Part shown: one piece after another, positions 12,401-27,400 of the stretch
Layout of the letters: every line of letters begins with the position of its first letter
Numbering within the stretch: position 1 is the stretch's first letter
Assembly (NCBI GenBank): GCA_004794785.1
Contig: SJOL01005577.1
Span: 186,001-250,000 of the forward strand
Reading direction: 5' to 3'
Length of the DNA stretch: 64,000 bases
Source: Opisthorchis felineus
Taxonomy: Eukaryota > Platyhelminthes > Trematoda > Opisthorchiida > Opisthorchiidae
The notes under the pieces: generated by a model
Database searches by the model: none
Told to the model about the DNA's origin: nothing
Seen by the model: the letters and a program-made list of their open reading frames with translations, nothing else
Program-made: the position numbers and the translations under genes

Positions 12401-15400
12401 GGCCTATAGTGATTTTTGACAAATGGTGTACATCCATGTGTGGCTTCATTAGAAGAGACAACCAGGAACACTTCTACCCTTTATGCCCGGAATTTTACAG
12501 GATAGTTGAACACACGATGCAACCTAACTAAATCACTTTTTGGATGTTCGACGACATCATTAGACAATTTACGGGTTGGGAGTATTTTGTCCTACTCCTA
12601 AAGGTTTTCCAATTAATACGCGTAGTTCACTGGTTCTTCTGATGCTGAAGGAGTTGGTTATTGCAGTCTGACCCAATGAAGGCTTTCTTCTCCCTGTGGC
12701 AACTTCACTGTTATGCGTCATTCTCTTGGGGGATCCAAATACGCAGCTGCAGTTGGAAGATTGTGGGTGGAAGAAGAACAGAACGTCAGTGTGGATCAGA
12801 GGTCTTCGTTTCAAAGATTAAAAATATATGTAAATTGCCGGATGGAACGGATTCGCCTGGTCAGCGCCAAGGTCGTACAGTTCGTTTGCACGGTGGTTAA
12901 CTCATCTACTTACTTGTCCTGTACTCGGTTTTATGCACCAAACCAGGGCAACCCGTCTGTAGCGACACACTGCACGTAAAACCTGGAGACTGTGTTATTG
13001 ATCACTTCAGTTCGGACCAGTAGTATTTTTGGGTCCGTGCTTTGTTGAAAACTTGAATGTTCTCAAATTTTTTCCTTGATGTGGTATTACTCAAAAACTG
13101 ATAGCAACTCGTCGACTGCCTACCAGCAGTTGCGTCTTATTTTGGGCTCATAAATGGTAGACGCCTTTTTATCTCACGTGAAAACCATCTCAGTTCGTAA
13201 GCGTGTTTGATTCCACCTGCTGAAAGTTGTTGTTTTCTTCAAATGTTCCTTATCCATCAACAGGATATGGGACGTTGTTTGGGCAAGTACGTTGTCGTCT
13301 TCAACTGCTCCGATCAAATGGACTTCCGAGGCCTGGGTAGAATCTTTAAAGGATTGGCTCAATCTGGTTCTTGGGGATGCTTCGACGAATTCAATCGGAT
13401 CGAATTACCCGTATTGTCCGTGGCTGCTCAACAGATCGCTATTATCTTGGCAGCTAAACGAGAGGGAAAAACATCCTTCATCTTTTCTGATGGGGATCAC
13501 GTCGAGTTGAATCCAGAATTTGGTCTATTCCTGACAATGGTATGCTCTACAATTTTTCTTGTTCTACATTATGTCTTCTGCTCGTGTATTCTGGTTTGAA
13601 TAGCGCTAATAGCGCTAAAGAAAACAACGGAAGTTAGTTCATTCAAGCATTTGGAAGCATTGAATCACACTAAGAACCGTGAGGACGAGAATTTGACATT
13701 TCTTTTGATTTATTCAGCTTTCTAAGTACGAAATTCACATACGCATTCAGCACGTGCTAACAGCAATGAGATAATACACGCGGTGCTACTCTGGCATAAC
13801 GGGTCGTCGACATGGAGCGCCTATGTGGTCGGAAATCCTTATTCAGAATGAGCGACTTTTCCCATCCCAGAAGACTGTTGTTTAGAAACCTTATGGACAC
13901 CTCTACTACGAACGAACGCCACTTTAGACCGAGCAAGCGAAAATCCCGTGGATATTACTATAAACTGACAGTGCCTGCAGGTATGGTTGCCTAAACTCAT
14001 ATTTTGGAAATCGGTCGGCGTAAACTGAGTGAGCTGTTAACCACTACTTCAGCAACCCTAGTGTATCGCTGGTCGAGTTGTTGCTAACACGTATGATAGT
14101 TCTGCGAGTAGAGGAGATCGGCATGGTCTAGGGCCAGTTTAGTGACACTGCATACACACACACAGACTGCTGGTGAGCTAGCACATAAAGACTATGTGGG
14201 GCTTTTAGGGCAGCGCTAGCGATTAGCTTTGGCGGCTGGTCCCGTCGTTAATCTGCTTGCTAAACCATGTAGTGAGCTGGAATAAGCGAAAGTGGTAGGC
14301 GATGTTTTCCAAGAAAGAAGGAACGACTGGTTATGATGGTAAGTTGTACCACTCATCACTCCAACATGTCAGAACTGAGTTCACTGAAATTCCCTAATTC
14401 CCATGACGAACTACAGAGTTGCTGACGCGTTTGACGAATCGCCAGCTGAATGAGCTAACAGACTTGTTGAGTCGTCACTGGGACACGAGAATGAGGCATA
14501 TTTGATGAATCAATCAGTGCAAGTTAACAGCATATGTGAAGACTTTAACATTGATATTTTAGTGGGCTGCCATTGTGTATAAGGCTGCCACCTCAGCACA
14601 AGAACTCGCCATCCGAGGGGATTATCAAGGCTATTCATGGTCGTCTTCGTGTTCGCTGAGATAGGCAATTCGGTTGCAAATCAGTGAGCTCGGTGAACAT
14701 GACAACAGTCATCTATACAACGTGAGCTACCAATATTCCTCTCGATAGCAGGACGATTCATAAAAATATGATTGGTTAATTCTGAAGGTTGCATCGCCTG
14801 ACATGCCCGTGTGTTTATCCAGACAAGATCTTAATGCAAATAAGATCTAGTGATTGTAGAAAGAAAGGTTATCTATGGGTTTTATTCAGTTAGATACGCT
14901 GGCTAACAAGACAACATTTCAGTGGAACTGACAGAAGACATATACTGCGATATGTTAACATTTCCTTTACTCTCTTCAATCGCAGACTTAAAACATACAG
15001 GTTTTAAAAATAATCCACCCATGAAAGCAATGACTTTGATTTCTCTAGGTGATCGCTCCTCGAGATTGGGTAGGTGTTACAGTCTGTGAAGAAAACCGAA
15101 GTTAGAAACAGTATTGTTTTCCCTAATTTCGGTGTAGTTTTTTTCAGGTGTGAGTAAGGCTGTAGTTAATGGCTATCTCCGCTGTGTGCATGTTTTAAGC
15201 TTGAGCTTGACAGCCAAGCTCGGCAAACAGACCAACAACCAAGCAGCGCACCTGAGCTACCTATATTCCACAACATTGCCAAGAAGGCTAACTGAAAAGC
15301 CACTTATAAATAACCACAGGAAATGCTTGAAATTTTGGAACACGCCTGACGCAAACGGCGGATTTGTTTCGACTTAATATTGACGAAGTCGGAATGACTT

Positions 15401-18400
15401 GAAGACAGGCGAATAGTCACTGTTTTTCCATTCATCGAAACTCACAGAGAACAATGGGATTTCTGTTTAACTTGATGGTTGTAGAGTTCATACCCCGGAA
15501 AGCTTAGCCAAGTGAAGCCCTCTGTCCGGCACCTATCCCACTAGGGGCCATTTGATTTATACCAACAGTAATGTCGTGTAGGTTTTCGCTGATACCTTCC
15601 TTGACTGAATTGGATGGATTTTTTTGAGTACACCGCAGATTTCCGTCCAAAATTGAAGACAAACAGAAGCAGGTGATAAACATCTATTGAATTAGCACTG
15701 ACGGTATCAATTCACGAAGACTAAATTATGTGACCATCTTCAAAGAAATGTAGGTTTGAACACAGTCAACAGTGAAAGATATTTAAGGAGGTAGTTTGCC
15801 AAAAATAGAGGGAAATGCATTTTTCTAGGGAATGTTTCTCTTAATTTTCATTACCCTCCCCCAGGAAAGACTACCTCTCAGAAGCGACCACTTTTAGTCG
15901 ATTACCTTAGGTTGTCTCTCAAAGGGAAGAAAATTGTACACCATTTATATCGTGGTTTGCCTCTTGTTCCTGAAAAATACAGAACCCAGGATATGCTGGA
16001 CGACAGGAACTGCCAGAAAACTTAAAGATCAATTTTCGATCAGTGGCTATGATGGTGCCTGATAGGCAGATCATTATTCGAGTTAAACTGGCTGCCTGTG
16101 GTTTCGTGCAGAACATTATCTTGGCTCGCAAATTCTATGTGCTATATAAATTATGTGAGGAGCAGCTGACGAAGCAGGTGAGTTCCGAAACCGATATGCC
16201 GTTTCTATGGAGATCTGAATGTTGGGAACTTTTGCATGTGTTGACAGAATAAGGAACAGAATAAAGTTCTCACATCCTGTTTAGTGTGTCAGGGGGCTCA
16301 GAAATAGTTAGATCGTAGGATGCTGATTTTTGGGTCGCCGAACCTAAATCTTAGTCACTAAATCAACGTTAGGTTTTCAGTGAAAATCAAGCTGAAATCT
16401 CTCTCACCAGTTAACTTGGCGAATCACGTCTTTATTCAATCCCAGCGGGGAACATATTACTAACATTGACGCATAGAGACTCGAGTTCGTTTTTCTGCCT
16501 TCAAAGGTTTGTTCATATGGATTGGGTTCACAGTTATGATTCTTCTCCACTATCCGAATTCCTCAACAGGTTTTAGATCAGTCCGGTTGGCTGGGTTTTT
16601 GGAAACCCTGAGGTATGTTAATATGCTTTTGTCAACTTAGTTTTCCCATGTTAAAGCTGAGTTGGATGCTATCACATATCTACTACAGGATTCTCTGTGC
16701 CATAGATCACTGATTCACGGCCATGAATAACTCCTCTCCTTTTGAAGCGAAACAGTTTCCAAATGGGGAACACAAGTAACATCTTATCGTACAACGGATA
16801 ATTTTTTCAAGCTAATCGTTGGATTATCAAAGTTGGATTGAGTGTAAAGTGGTGAGGGAAGGATAATACAGTCTTAGACTTCACTGTATAAGGTAAACTG
16901 GCCCCACAATTTTACAACGCTCGGTAGGATAAACGGAATCTTTGAAGATTTAATATCAGTGTATAATTGTTGCAGTACATAACAGCTCAAATTCATCCAG
17001 AGTGAACGCCAAAGACGTATCCATCTCTTCCAGGTGCATTATGATTTCGGTCTGCGGAATATATTGTCTGTATTACGAACGCTTGGAGCTGCAAGGCGTG
17101 CGAATCCAAATGACTCTGAGGACCGTTCGGTTATGCGCTGCCTGCGTGATATGAATCTGAGTAAACTGGTGGACAAAGATGAGCCTCTGTTCATGTCACT
17201 CATTGATGATCTGTTTCCGGGTATCGTTCTTGATAAAGTCAGCTACCCTGAGCTACAATTGGCGATACGAAACCAAGTCACTTCAATGGCCCTTATCAAC
17301 CACCCGGCCTGGAATCTAAAAGTCATTCAGGTAAAATGCTGCATTATTTGTTGAGTCTGCTTGGTGATAATCGAACTGATATAAGAAAAATGCTTCTTTC
17401 GAGTTCCTGGCTAGATTGTTTGTCTGTATTGAAGGTGCATATAAATAGATTTGTTCATTGTGCTTATTACGATGGTATTTTATTGCTTGTTACTTCACAA
17501 TAAATTTTGGTTCACATAAAGGAACAGAAGTTTACTATACTGGAATATCAGTGTTTAAAATAGATATTTTTCAGACATATAACCAATAAACGTCATCCCT
17601 TTGACAAGACCACCATATCCCGTGTAATAACGCAAAGTCACAATCAGATTTCGACTGCACTAAATACACAATAAGAACAGTAAATGCTCATAAGACCGTG
17701 GTAAGACAGATTGAAATGGTGGAAGCAAAAATAGGGATCGATAATATTTTAGTCATGACAGTTTTCCAGCGCAATCTGATGTTTGAAACAGTGTGGATAA
17801 CAGGTTCGAAGAAGAGGAAGTTACATGTTTCAAAGTTTTACCTACGGTGAATTGAAAGTAGGAAGAATTTTGGATCCATTGGCCGTTCCACTGCAGCTCT
17901 CTGCTCTAGATTCACAGCATAGCGGCTGGTAGCTTCATTTTGCTTATGCTACTACTTTGTGATAAGTAGTGGAAAACATTCTGTCTTACCACCAGCTATT
18001 CGAGACCCAGCGCGTACGCCACGGCATGATGGCTTTGGGGCCGTCAGGTGCAGGGAAATCTTGTTGCATAAACGTCTTAATGAGAGCCATGGGTGAATGT
18101 GGTTCACCACATCGTGAAATGCGGATGAACCCGAAAGCAATCACAGCACCGGAAATGTTCGGCAAGTTGGACGTCGCAACCAATGACTGGACAGATGGGA
18201 TCTTTTCCACGCTATGGCGCCGTTCATTGAAGACCAAAAAACACGAGAATGTATGGATTGTGCTCGATGGGCCAGTGGATGCTATTTGGATCGAGAATCT
18301 GAATTCCGTGTTGGACGACAACAAAACCCTCACACTGGCCAATGGAGATCGTATCCCCATGGCACCCAATTGCAAAATTATCTTTGAGGTTCATAATATT

Positions 18401-21400
18401 GACAACGCTTCGCCTGCCACGGTGTCCCGAAACGGCATGGTATTCATGTCAAGTTCAGTCTTGAACTGGGATCCAATTACAAGTGTGAGTTTTTGGTGCT
18501 TCTTTGGCCTGTTGGAAAAGCTTTTTGACGCAGTGGTTCCCATGGTATCTCTGTTACAGAATAACTAAAATGAAAACCGGCTAATGTATCTCTTTTCCTC
18601 CCAACAGGTACCTCAACTCTGATGGATTCCTTTTACCACACTAGCTTGGAGCATCCGGTTTTCAGTATATCAATATTTAAGGCAAGGAATAAGCTCATTC
18701 TGATCTCCGGGCATAGTACGGTATCAACTACACGAATCAGAACAATGAAATGCTTAGGTTGAACGCAGTAGGTGGAAAGCTTATTCCCGTGGGCCGAGGC
18801 AGATACGTTAGCTCAGATCACTGGGAAGAATATCCTTCTCTATTCGCATTTGAGGAAGTTGCACATGCCATTATCCAGTGGTTTGTGTGAGGTGGCAACA
18901 CTCCTTGAAAGAAACCAGAGATAACTTTGAAGAACTAGATAGATGTTTTCCACAAGCTGCATTCATTTACACATTCATTTGATTTTGACGGGTGGGGCAA
19001 CTGAATTCAAGCTTAATCTTTCAAAGAGTTTTCTCAACCCTATGAGTAGTTTTCTGTCAAGAAAATATCAATAGATGTCTGTTAAAGAGTGACAGTCGTG
19101 CGCACGTGACGTTAGATTAGCCACCAGCTCATCCTTTTTGTCCGTTCATTGGATTGTGCGTCGAAGCACTCAAGTTCCAGTATGAAGTACTTCCCTTTAA
19201 TCTTTCCTGTCAAGTCGAAAAATCACTGATCCGCTTGGTGTGATGATCCTATGGACGATTAATCGGATGGCGGACGCTGGGTAGTGGTGGGAAGACGGTA
19301 TAGGGGGATTGCAACAGGAAGCATCATTTGGGATTAACTGTGGGCGTAGGTTAGCGTGAGTGTCGGTATATCGGGAACTATACTGCATGTGGTCGGGTTC
19401 AGTCGTTGAACTGTTTGTTTGATAGAAATTCAGGTTTGACTTCCGCCCAGATTGCCACCCCGATTCAAGTGACGTCATCTAGGAACGCCTTATAGCCTCT
19501 AACGATGTGCACATGTAAAAAATTTCGGATTGTGATTTCAAGCCAATGATTGCTTACATGGTCTGTTGGTTTACTCTAAGACGTTGAGGAGTTTAAAAAC
19601 TTCTTCCCTCTGACGTTTCTAGGCTTGGCTTTTGAAACGACCACAGGCAGATCGTGAGAAGCTCCACAGTCACTTCAAGAACTCGTTTCCCCAAACATAT
19701 CGCTATGTAACTCAAAATCTGCAACTCAAGATGGCCTACCACGAGGCATTCTTGGTTCAACAAGCTTGCTCGATCCTCGGTGGTCTTCTGCCTGGGGATG
19801 TTCAGGTACATTGTCTTGATGTATTCATTCAAAGCTTGTTCACAGATACTTGCGTGTTAAACCCTTTTTCAGTACCCTGACTGCACACTGAAACGATACA
19901 GATTACTTTTTATTTTTCGCATGAAGTTTATGGGAGTCTCTCGCGGGTGAAGTACTACTTACTTTCATTCGCCTTCGCACTGGCCCTTCATTTTGCAAGT
20001 TACTGTGAAAGAAGTAAAGTGACTGATCACTGGCATTCACTTGTACGAGAAAGTGAACTTCACACTTTATTGCAACGTAACCATCCTCTTTCAGCAAAAG
20101 TCCTCGGTTATTTGCGTTACGGAATGTAACTTGAGCTTGATTCACATAACTAGTAGTTTTTCACAAATTGTCGCCCATCAACAACCAACGAAGCAGCGGA
20201 GAACTGTTTTCCCCTCATTGGGTTGGAAGCATGGAGAAATGAACCACAGTGCTACTTTCCACATAGCGCTTCTGACATGAACTTACTTTCGTGACGAGGA
20301 CTGAATTATCCAGCCCAAAATGCTTTTCGCTCTGAAAGATAATGCGGCCCAAGAGAAATGCTTTGGGATGATTCAGCCTGTCAACCTTTATTAAAACAGC
20401 AGGAATTAATTTCTTGGAGCAGCAGACAGTGAACATGCGATCGGTCTTGGCTTCTCTCGGTCTTCTCTCTTTCGAGCGCAGCAATGGCACTCAGTCCCAA
20501 TCGCTGGATCCATGTACAGTTACACTTTGGATCTGTCGGGGGGTTCTGCTCAGTGCAGTGCTATTTTTCTGTCACTACCACCAACATTTACGTACACCCG
20601 TCCAACCACTTAAACTTTCGATGTCAGCGAAGACGACAATCCCATCAGAGTATGCTGAGAGCAACGAAAGCAACGCATACATGTCTAAAGTATGATACTT
20701 CGGAATCATCGGCCAGCTTCCCAACTGTCCTTCGTAACGTCAGATAACACGATCCAATGAATTTTAGTCTTCCCTTTTGACGTCAACCCAGCGATCACCA
20801 CAGCTCAAAGGGACAGTGGTTGCTGGCCACAAAGAGGAAACTAAGAGCGGTTGTACTAATTAACGTATCGTTAAAAACCAGGGACGCAAGTTCAACAAAA
20901 ACAAGAAACATGCGAATCTGGTTTTAATCGGAAGGTAAACTAAATAACAGCTGGATTTCTCGTTTTATGATATTCTCCAACTGAATGTGTTGCGCAAGGG
21001 CTGCCTTATTTTTCATCTGGGGCGTTCCTTGAGATATCGTAGTTTATTTTCTTGACACGATACTACTCAGCTGGGATTCACTTGAGTCTTTAGTTAACAC
21101 CAGAGTGGTTTGCACATGGATGTATCTCGTCAATTGCGTACAATTTGGCTTCAAGTAGAAAGTAAGGTTGACGGAAAATCTGTGATTGCGCCTACTAGAT
21201 GAGTTTCAAAAAAGACGAAACCGGTCGTATGCTGCCAAAGATTTTTCAGAAACCATACGAGTAATGTGTGTCATCCAGACAAAAAACATTTACTTCAAGA
21301 ATGGAACTCGCGAGGTTTTAGAGTAACAAATAACTCCAACGCCATTAAACACACCTGAGGCCGTCCGCATTAAGGTCTACATAGTCTGCGGAAAACACGC

Positions 21401-24400
21401 CGAAAATGCCACTCAAGTAGTTCGGATTATAGAAAACGGTAATGTAAATTGCTGCGCAAAGCAAACAAGCCGAATTCTACGCCAAAAGAAGTGTCGGAAG
21501 GGTTTTGGTTATATTCAAAACCGGTATCGCCAGGTTAAAACTTCTAACTAGCGTAACTTTTGTTTTGCGTAAACTAGTAAAACTACATCTACTCGCCTAT
21601 CCTATCTGTATCTATCAAAGCTTGGTGGGCGAATTTTACCAAGATAAGTTTGTAAGCTCCTAGTCCTCAAAAAGTTCGCACCTTTAAGAAGAGTGTGTGT
21701 GTGTGTGCTGTCTTTTGGGGCAACGGTGAATTTTGTTGTTACAAATCTACGGTTTCGTTAGTTATGCCATAGTAACACCTCTTGCAATTCTGTATTAGGT
21801 AAACTTATGGGGCACGATGGGTATCTACTGAACCAAAATGAGGTAATCGTCCTCGACCCAGCAATAACGGAGAGTAAACAAAGTTGAAAAAATTAATCAG
21901 CTTCGTACTCACCCAACACCATATCACCGTAGCCGAATGGTTGGATGGTTGGATCAGGATCTGTTGATCGAATCGGAGTGAATCTGACGCTGAAGAGCTA
22001 CAGTAAAGAATTTCACATGGACATTGTGCTGCAAACTGACAACACAATGAACTTCATTTCGTAGTCCATGAATTAGGAATGTATGTTTTGCCGAAGTAAT
22101 CAGTTCATTTTAATTTTACGTTCTGAAACATACAAGGCGATTTCGGTATTCAGTGAGGTTGTACGTTTTAGATGTAGTGAGATGTCTGAATCACAGTGGT
22201 TCAGACGAAAGAAAGCGCAAATGCCCGCAATGTTAGTACCGGGCATGATTCCTGAATAAGATAGGCCTAGATATCTCATACGGACAAGAGTGAACTAAAG
22301 TGTTTTGAGAAGTTAACATAAGTAGAAAGTGCAACAGTAGTGTACCGTCCTGCAGCATTTCCACTCAGCATTTCTCTCTCCCTCTCCCTCTCTACTTATC
22401 CCGCTTACCCACAGGGGAACGAGCGCATGCTAAGCCGATGTTACGTATTCAGTTTAATGTGGTCCTTTGGTGCTCTATTGGAACTGGATGATCGCGCCAG
22501 ACTGGAAGCCTTCTGGCGTAATGAACTAAAGATGGATTTGCCCGAAAAGTATGAGACGAAAACCGATACGGTATTTGAATATCGTGTGGATACCGAAGGT
22601 GATAAGATCGTTACTTAATGGTTTTAATTTTCCATGAATTACATTAAGTTAATCACTAACTTCATGCCTTCCTTCCAGGTAAGTGGGTCCATTGGAAACA
22701 CTCAATTGGGGAATTCATCTACCCGAAGGATCACACTCCCGAGTTTGCAAGCATTCTGGTTCCAAACGTGGACAACGTCCGGACTGACTACTTGATTGAT
22801 TTGATTGCAAAGCAAGGCAAAGCGGTTTTGCTGATTGGTGAACCTGGTACCGCGAAAACGGTGATGATTAACAAGTACATGAGTAAATTCAATCCCGAAA
22901 CACATGCTTCCAAGTCCGTCAGCTTCTCCTCAGCCACCACGCCCGCTTTATTCCAGGTCCGTTTTTTAAGCACAGTTCAATGTTCTCCGAGACAGATTAT
23001 TTACTTATAAAAGCTAGACGATTTATTTAAATAAACAGAGTAAATCCAAGAAAGTAAAAAAGGACTGGTCATTAGTCGAGAAACTATTTAGCCGCTTGAA
23101 GGGAGGTACTCTGAAGCGTAAGTGTAGCATGGAGACAGGGCAGAAGTGTTTTACTGCATCTGGTGCTCTATGCATTCAAAAACGGACAACTTCAAAATGG
23201 ACACTCCGCATTTACGGGTACTTTCCCAATTTCTCATGAGCTTCTGGTTTGAATCGCCATAGGGATTAAGGATATCACACTTTCTCGAGCAAAGAGCAGT
23301 AAGCGTGGTCCCATGAGAACAAACCGCCACTCTGGAATTAACGCTGTGTTCTCAAGGTGCCGATACTGGCGTCCATCACTCGCTACCTTGTGCGGTAGGG
23401 ATGGGATTCGACTGCAGAGGTGGTAACTTAGGCTGACATTTTGGAGAAAAACTGCCCAGGTGAGCTACCGGATGAAGTGTTTGATCTTTTCGCCTCAGAA
23501 CCGTGTACTTGAGTAGATGCGCAGATGTAGCTGCTATCACTATGCTGTGCACGCGTTCACAAGACGTGGTTGCCGTGTTGATTCAGTATCTGCGGCCCAC
23601 ATCTTTCACTTGACCTTTTCGGGCGATAGCGCGGCTGATTCAGTACAAACAGTCCGGGAAATCGGTTTTCGTACAAGCTACAGCGTTAGCAACGCGAACA
23701 CCACATTAGCAAGCCTTTTGGAGGCTTGGACACAAGTAGAGCTCGAGAGAGCCCTGTACAGTAATTTCTCACGCTTCGTTCACCACATCGAAAAAAGTAG
23801 GGATTACTGCTTCAGCTCTCCACGTCCAAAAGGGGGCTGATTCACTCAGATCGGCCCACCACACCAATGGGCTCTCCAGTTAAATCATTATAAGGCTGGT
23901 GGCATTAAGTCGCCAACTCGGTCCATCCAAGACCACTGCACTTCCGGCCGCAGACGAACTACGGTGGCAGATATGGGCACCAGAAGAGTATTCAAAACCT
24001 ACTCGTTGATCACACACTCAAAGGCATCTGAGGTTACTATATGGAACATAAACTTGAGATCGTTCGCTTGACTTTAGCTCTACGTAAAGAAACTGCCCGC
24101 TCGCTTTCACCCCTGGTTTGCTTCACCTCGTGAACGTGTCGCTGAGTGAATGTTGGTTGGTTGGTGACTGTTGGTTGTGTGATTGTTGTGATGGGTCAAA
24201 CTAGACATGGGAGATAAATTGCAACTATCCTTCTCTGAGGAGACCACCCACAGGGATACCACCGTCATGGATATCACTCCCCAAAGTGATACTTCTGTCT
24301 GGTGCCCTAATGTTTCTACTAGATTTTGGAACTTTGAAGAAACCAACTCTCAGCTCTGTCCCTGAACTTTGACCAAAATCAAATCGCTCATCTGACGCGC

Positions 24401-27400
24401 AATCAAGACAGAGCAAATGACTGCTGGTGAATAACAGAACTTCTTTCTAACGAACTAGTAGTCGATCTCTTCGGGGGATCTGCTAAATAGCAAACAACAG
24501 ACGTTGAATTTAACCGAGGTTATGGCGGGTAAAACATAGGTGGATTCAAAAAGATTTAGTAAGTTTTCTTTCCGAAATGTTCGTAACATGTATGTAAAAT
24601 TTCATCTTTATCCCTTGTGGTCTGCAAACGCAAGGACGCACCAAGATTAAGTAGTATCAAGGTGATTAACTCCGGTCGCACTTGACTGCATTTGGGATAC
24701 GGTATCTACCAGCTTCAGGTTGTTCTTTTGCAGCGAAATCGCATATAATTTCTCCATTCGCTTGCTTTAATTGGAATCAGCTATTGCTGTCAATCAATCC
24801 TCCTCACGCAATCACTAAAATGGGCCCGGAGAACAACTGAGTAGAAGCCATAAACGGATATGATATCAGATCCAATTTGTCCTGCAGAAAGTCCAGGATA
24901 GTTAGGAATTCTGTTGTGCATCACTACTCATGCTGCTCCTGTCTGTCATTGAAGCCCAGCCTTAATGCCCTGGATATTCCTTTAAGCCAAAATGGTGCTA
25001 GAGGTGAATTTTTTGACCATCTTTGTATAGCTAAGGTTAATACTGGATAACAGTAGCTGGTCATATATGTGTACCCAAGTCATTTCTCATGTTGGTGCGG
25101 GCCACCAGGCATACGCTTTTGCGCGTGCTCCGAGTGCCAATAGCTCAGTCGTTTCCACCGCCCTAACTTAAGGGGGTCATAAGTGATTCCCCACAAATGG
25201 GTTATGGTTTGGTTGCCAGGCTGAACGCTGTTTTTCGTTGTTATCTCAAGTCTGCTTTATATAAGTTGTATTATATCACACTGTATTGTTTTGAGTTGTG
25301 GTTAAGTGTATCCCACTATATTCTATTTACGTGTATTTTGAGTGGCAATCTGCAACAGACCCGCAATAACACTCCGAACATTCCGAGGTTTTAAGTCTAC
25401 AGCGGTGCTAGAGGTGATTCTGTGACCACCTAGCTAAATGATGGCTAGCACTGGTTGACCATATGCGTCTCTTGAGTGGCGCGGGCCATCAGGTTCCCCT
25501 TTGCGTACACTGTGAGGCCAAATTGTTCAATCGTGGGTCTCCAGTTAAGCATGTTGTTGACTTTGGAACTGTCCACTTCTGTTCACCCTGCAGTTTCATG
25601 CCCTCGAGCATACATCGGATACAGTGCGTTCAGGTGGATGCACATGCGACTCAACGCAAACCCCATGTAGTACTACTCATTGTGCGCGGATATCCATCGC
25701 CGTATTTCGATGTGACAGGCCAATCGGGAAATGGAAGTCAGCCCACTATATTGACGCGTACAACTTGCCTCTTCACCTTAGTCCCCGTCTATAGGCTGGA
25801 AGTATCGATACCACACAGAAGCGTTTCCACAACTTTAGATTTGGTTCACTGTATGGAGAGGGCGTGCACTTCTGAACAGGATTTTGATCAGCAACAAAAT
25901 TATCGACCGAATCTTCCATACGTCAACACTAGTGTCAGTTCGTTGTTCCCCTCTAAGCTTAGATTGTTTAATTTTGGCCGGATACTCCCGGACTCAAGTG
26001 TCTGTTTGACTCTGAATGAATAGTGATGGTGACGAATTTGGTCTCACCACCACTAGCTTATAATCCATCAGCCCAATAGAACACTGAGACCCTACGAAAA
26101 CAAAATCTAAATGATACTGGAAAAAGGACTGCAGTAAAGTAGAGTAGAGTAGAGTTTAACTGTCATGGCGCATCACTAAGGCTGTAGGTTTCCATCATGT
26201 GTTTTGTTTGTTACCCTCATTCCTTTTGATAACCTGTCACATAATTTTAGTTGTTTTGACGGCAAGTCAAATGCGAACCATATTCCAGTATCCACTACGA
26301 GCTCCGAAATACACATGGTTTCACTCATGTCATCAGGTTAAAACTGATGGAAATCCCTGTTGGTTCCTTCTGTGAATAAACGGCGATAGGCGGTTATTTT
26401 TACTTTCTGTTCTAACTACCCGTGAGTAGCATGATTTATACCCATTCATTTTAACACCGTTCTGCTTCTGCTGCTTGTTCCCCGTTTTTTTTTGCTCCCG
26501 CTTAAGTTCTGATTACTCGCTAGTTGCTAATGTCAAGATTCTTTTGCCTGCTCATCTTCTCTTGCAATCTTGTATCAACTCTACCTATTTTTGAGTGTCT
26601 GCTCCTACGGAAAAGAGGGTAACCTGGGATCGTACTCTGAACACCTCGGACAGGAGAGGAGCGCGCTATACGCTGCACCAACTCGAATGACTTGGCCGTC
26701 CAATTTTTTGCACTGCGTCTCACTCGAAAGTCTTTTTTGAGGTTTCGTTTTCAACGGGCCTAAAGGCGCTTTCCGATTAGACACGTGGCACGAGCTGCTC
26801 CGTCGTGCCTTCAGCTAAAGACTGCGGACAGTCTCCCTTGCCTCCCAAACGTACCGACTGTTGTCTTCACCGTTATATATGAATACGGCCTATTTACACT
26901 TTCCGGTTGCCAGCACCCGTACGTTTGTATATCATTTGGTACTTACTCGCTATTGCTTCCAGAAAGCTCTGCTGCTTCATGGACCATTTTTCTGCTCCTA
27001 CTGATTGCGCTATTATTGATTGTACGTTCTGCTTAATTCATGATGTTTATTAACCCATTTGTTCATAGAACTAGTTCTCAATACAGCATCTACTGCCCTC
27101 ATCCGTCTGTTCCTACTGCCCAATGAATACGAACTGCTTATAGTCAGATAGCTTCAATCGTCCTGTAAGATCCTTAGCTGCCCGAATCTTACAGTCCCTA
27201 ACAGCATTACAGTATTTGAACTGTGGGATTTAAGTCCATCGATTCCAAAACCGTTTCCTAATTTACTTTACCCTTCAGTTTTAATGCTGTCTTTGGATGC
27301 ACACAATTCCTTTGCCCCAGGATTTAATTCATGCAGTTTAAGACACCTTGTGAGTAGATAGATTAACTTGAACCAGTGGTCAGACTGCTAGACCTTATAT

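Larger units (their letters stand above)
19806..22414 (+). other. Dynein intron 9 (2,609 bp)
   Basis: Contains hammerhead repeat copy 2 (20962-21285) and a (TG)n run at about 21693-21707. It ends in a long CT-only tract (about 22368-22395) that serves the acceptor CACAG at 22410-22414. Overlapping short frames at 19900-20750 match nothing known. Confidence 0.8.

Noticed and set aside
13540..15982. A missing exon between AAA1 Walker B and VAMMVPDRQ
   Set aside because: The [15 protein letters not shown] block is contiguous with VAMMVP in exon 6 starting at 15983; nothing is missing.
25463..26023. 186-codon open frame as a host gene
   Set aside because: It lies in a repeat with related copies elsewhere in the window that do not keep the frame, and shows no recognisable domain.
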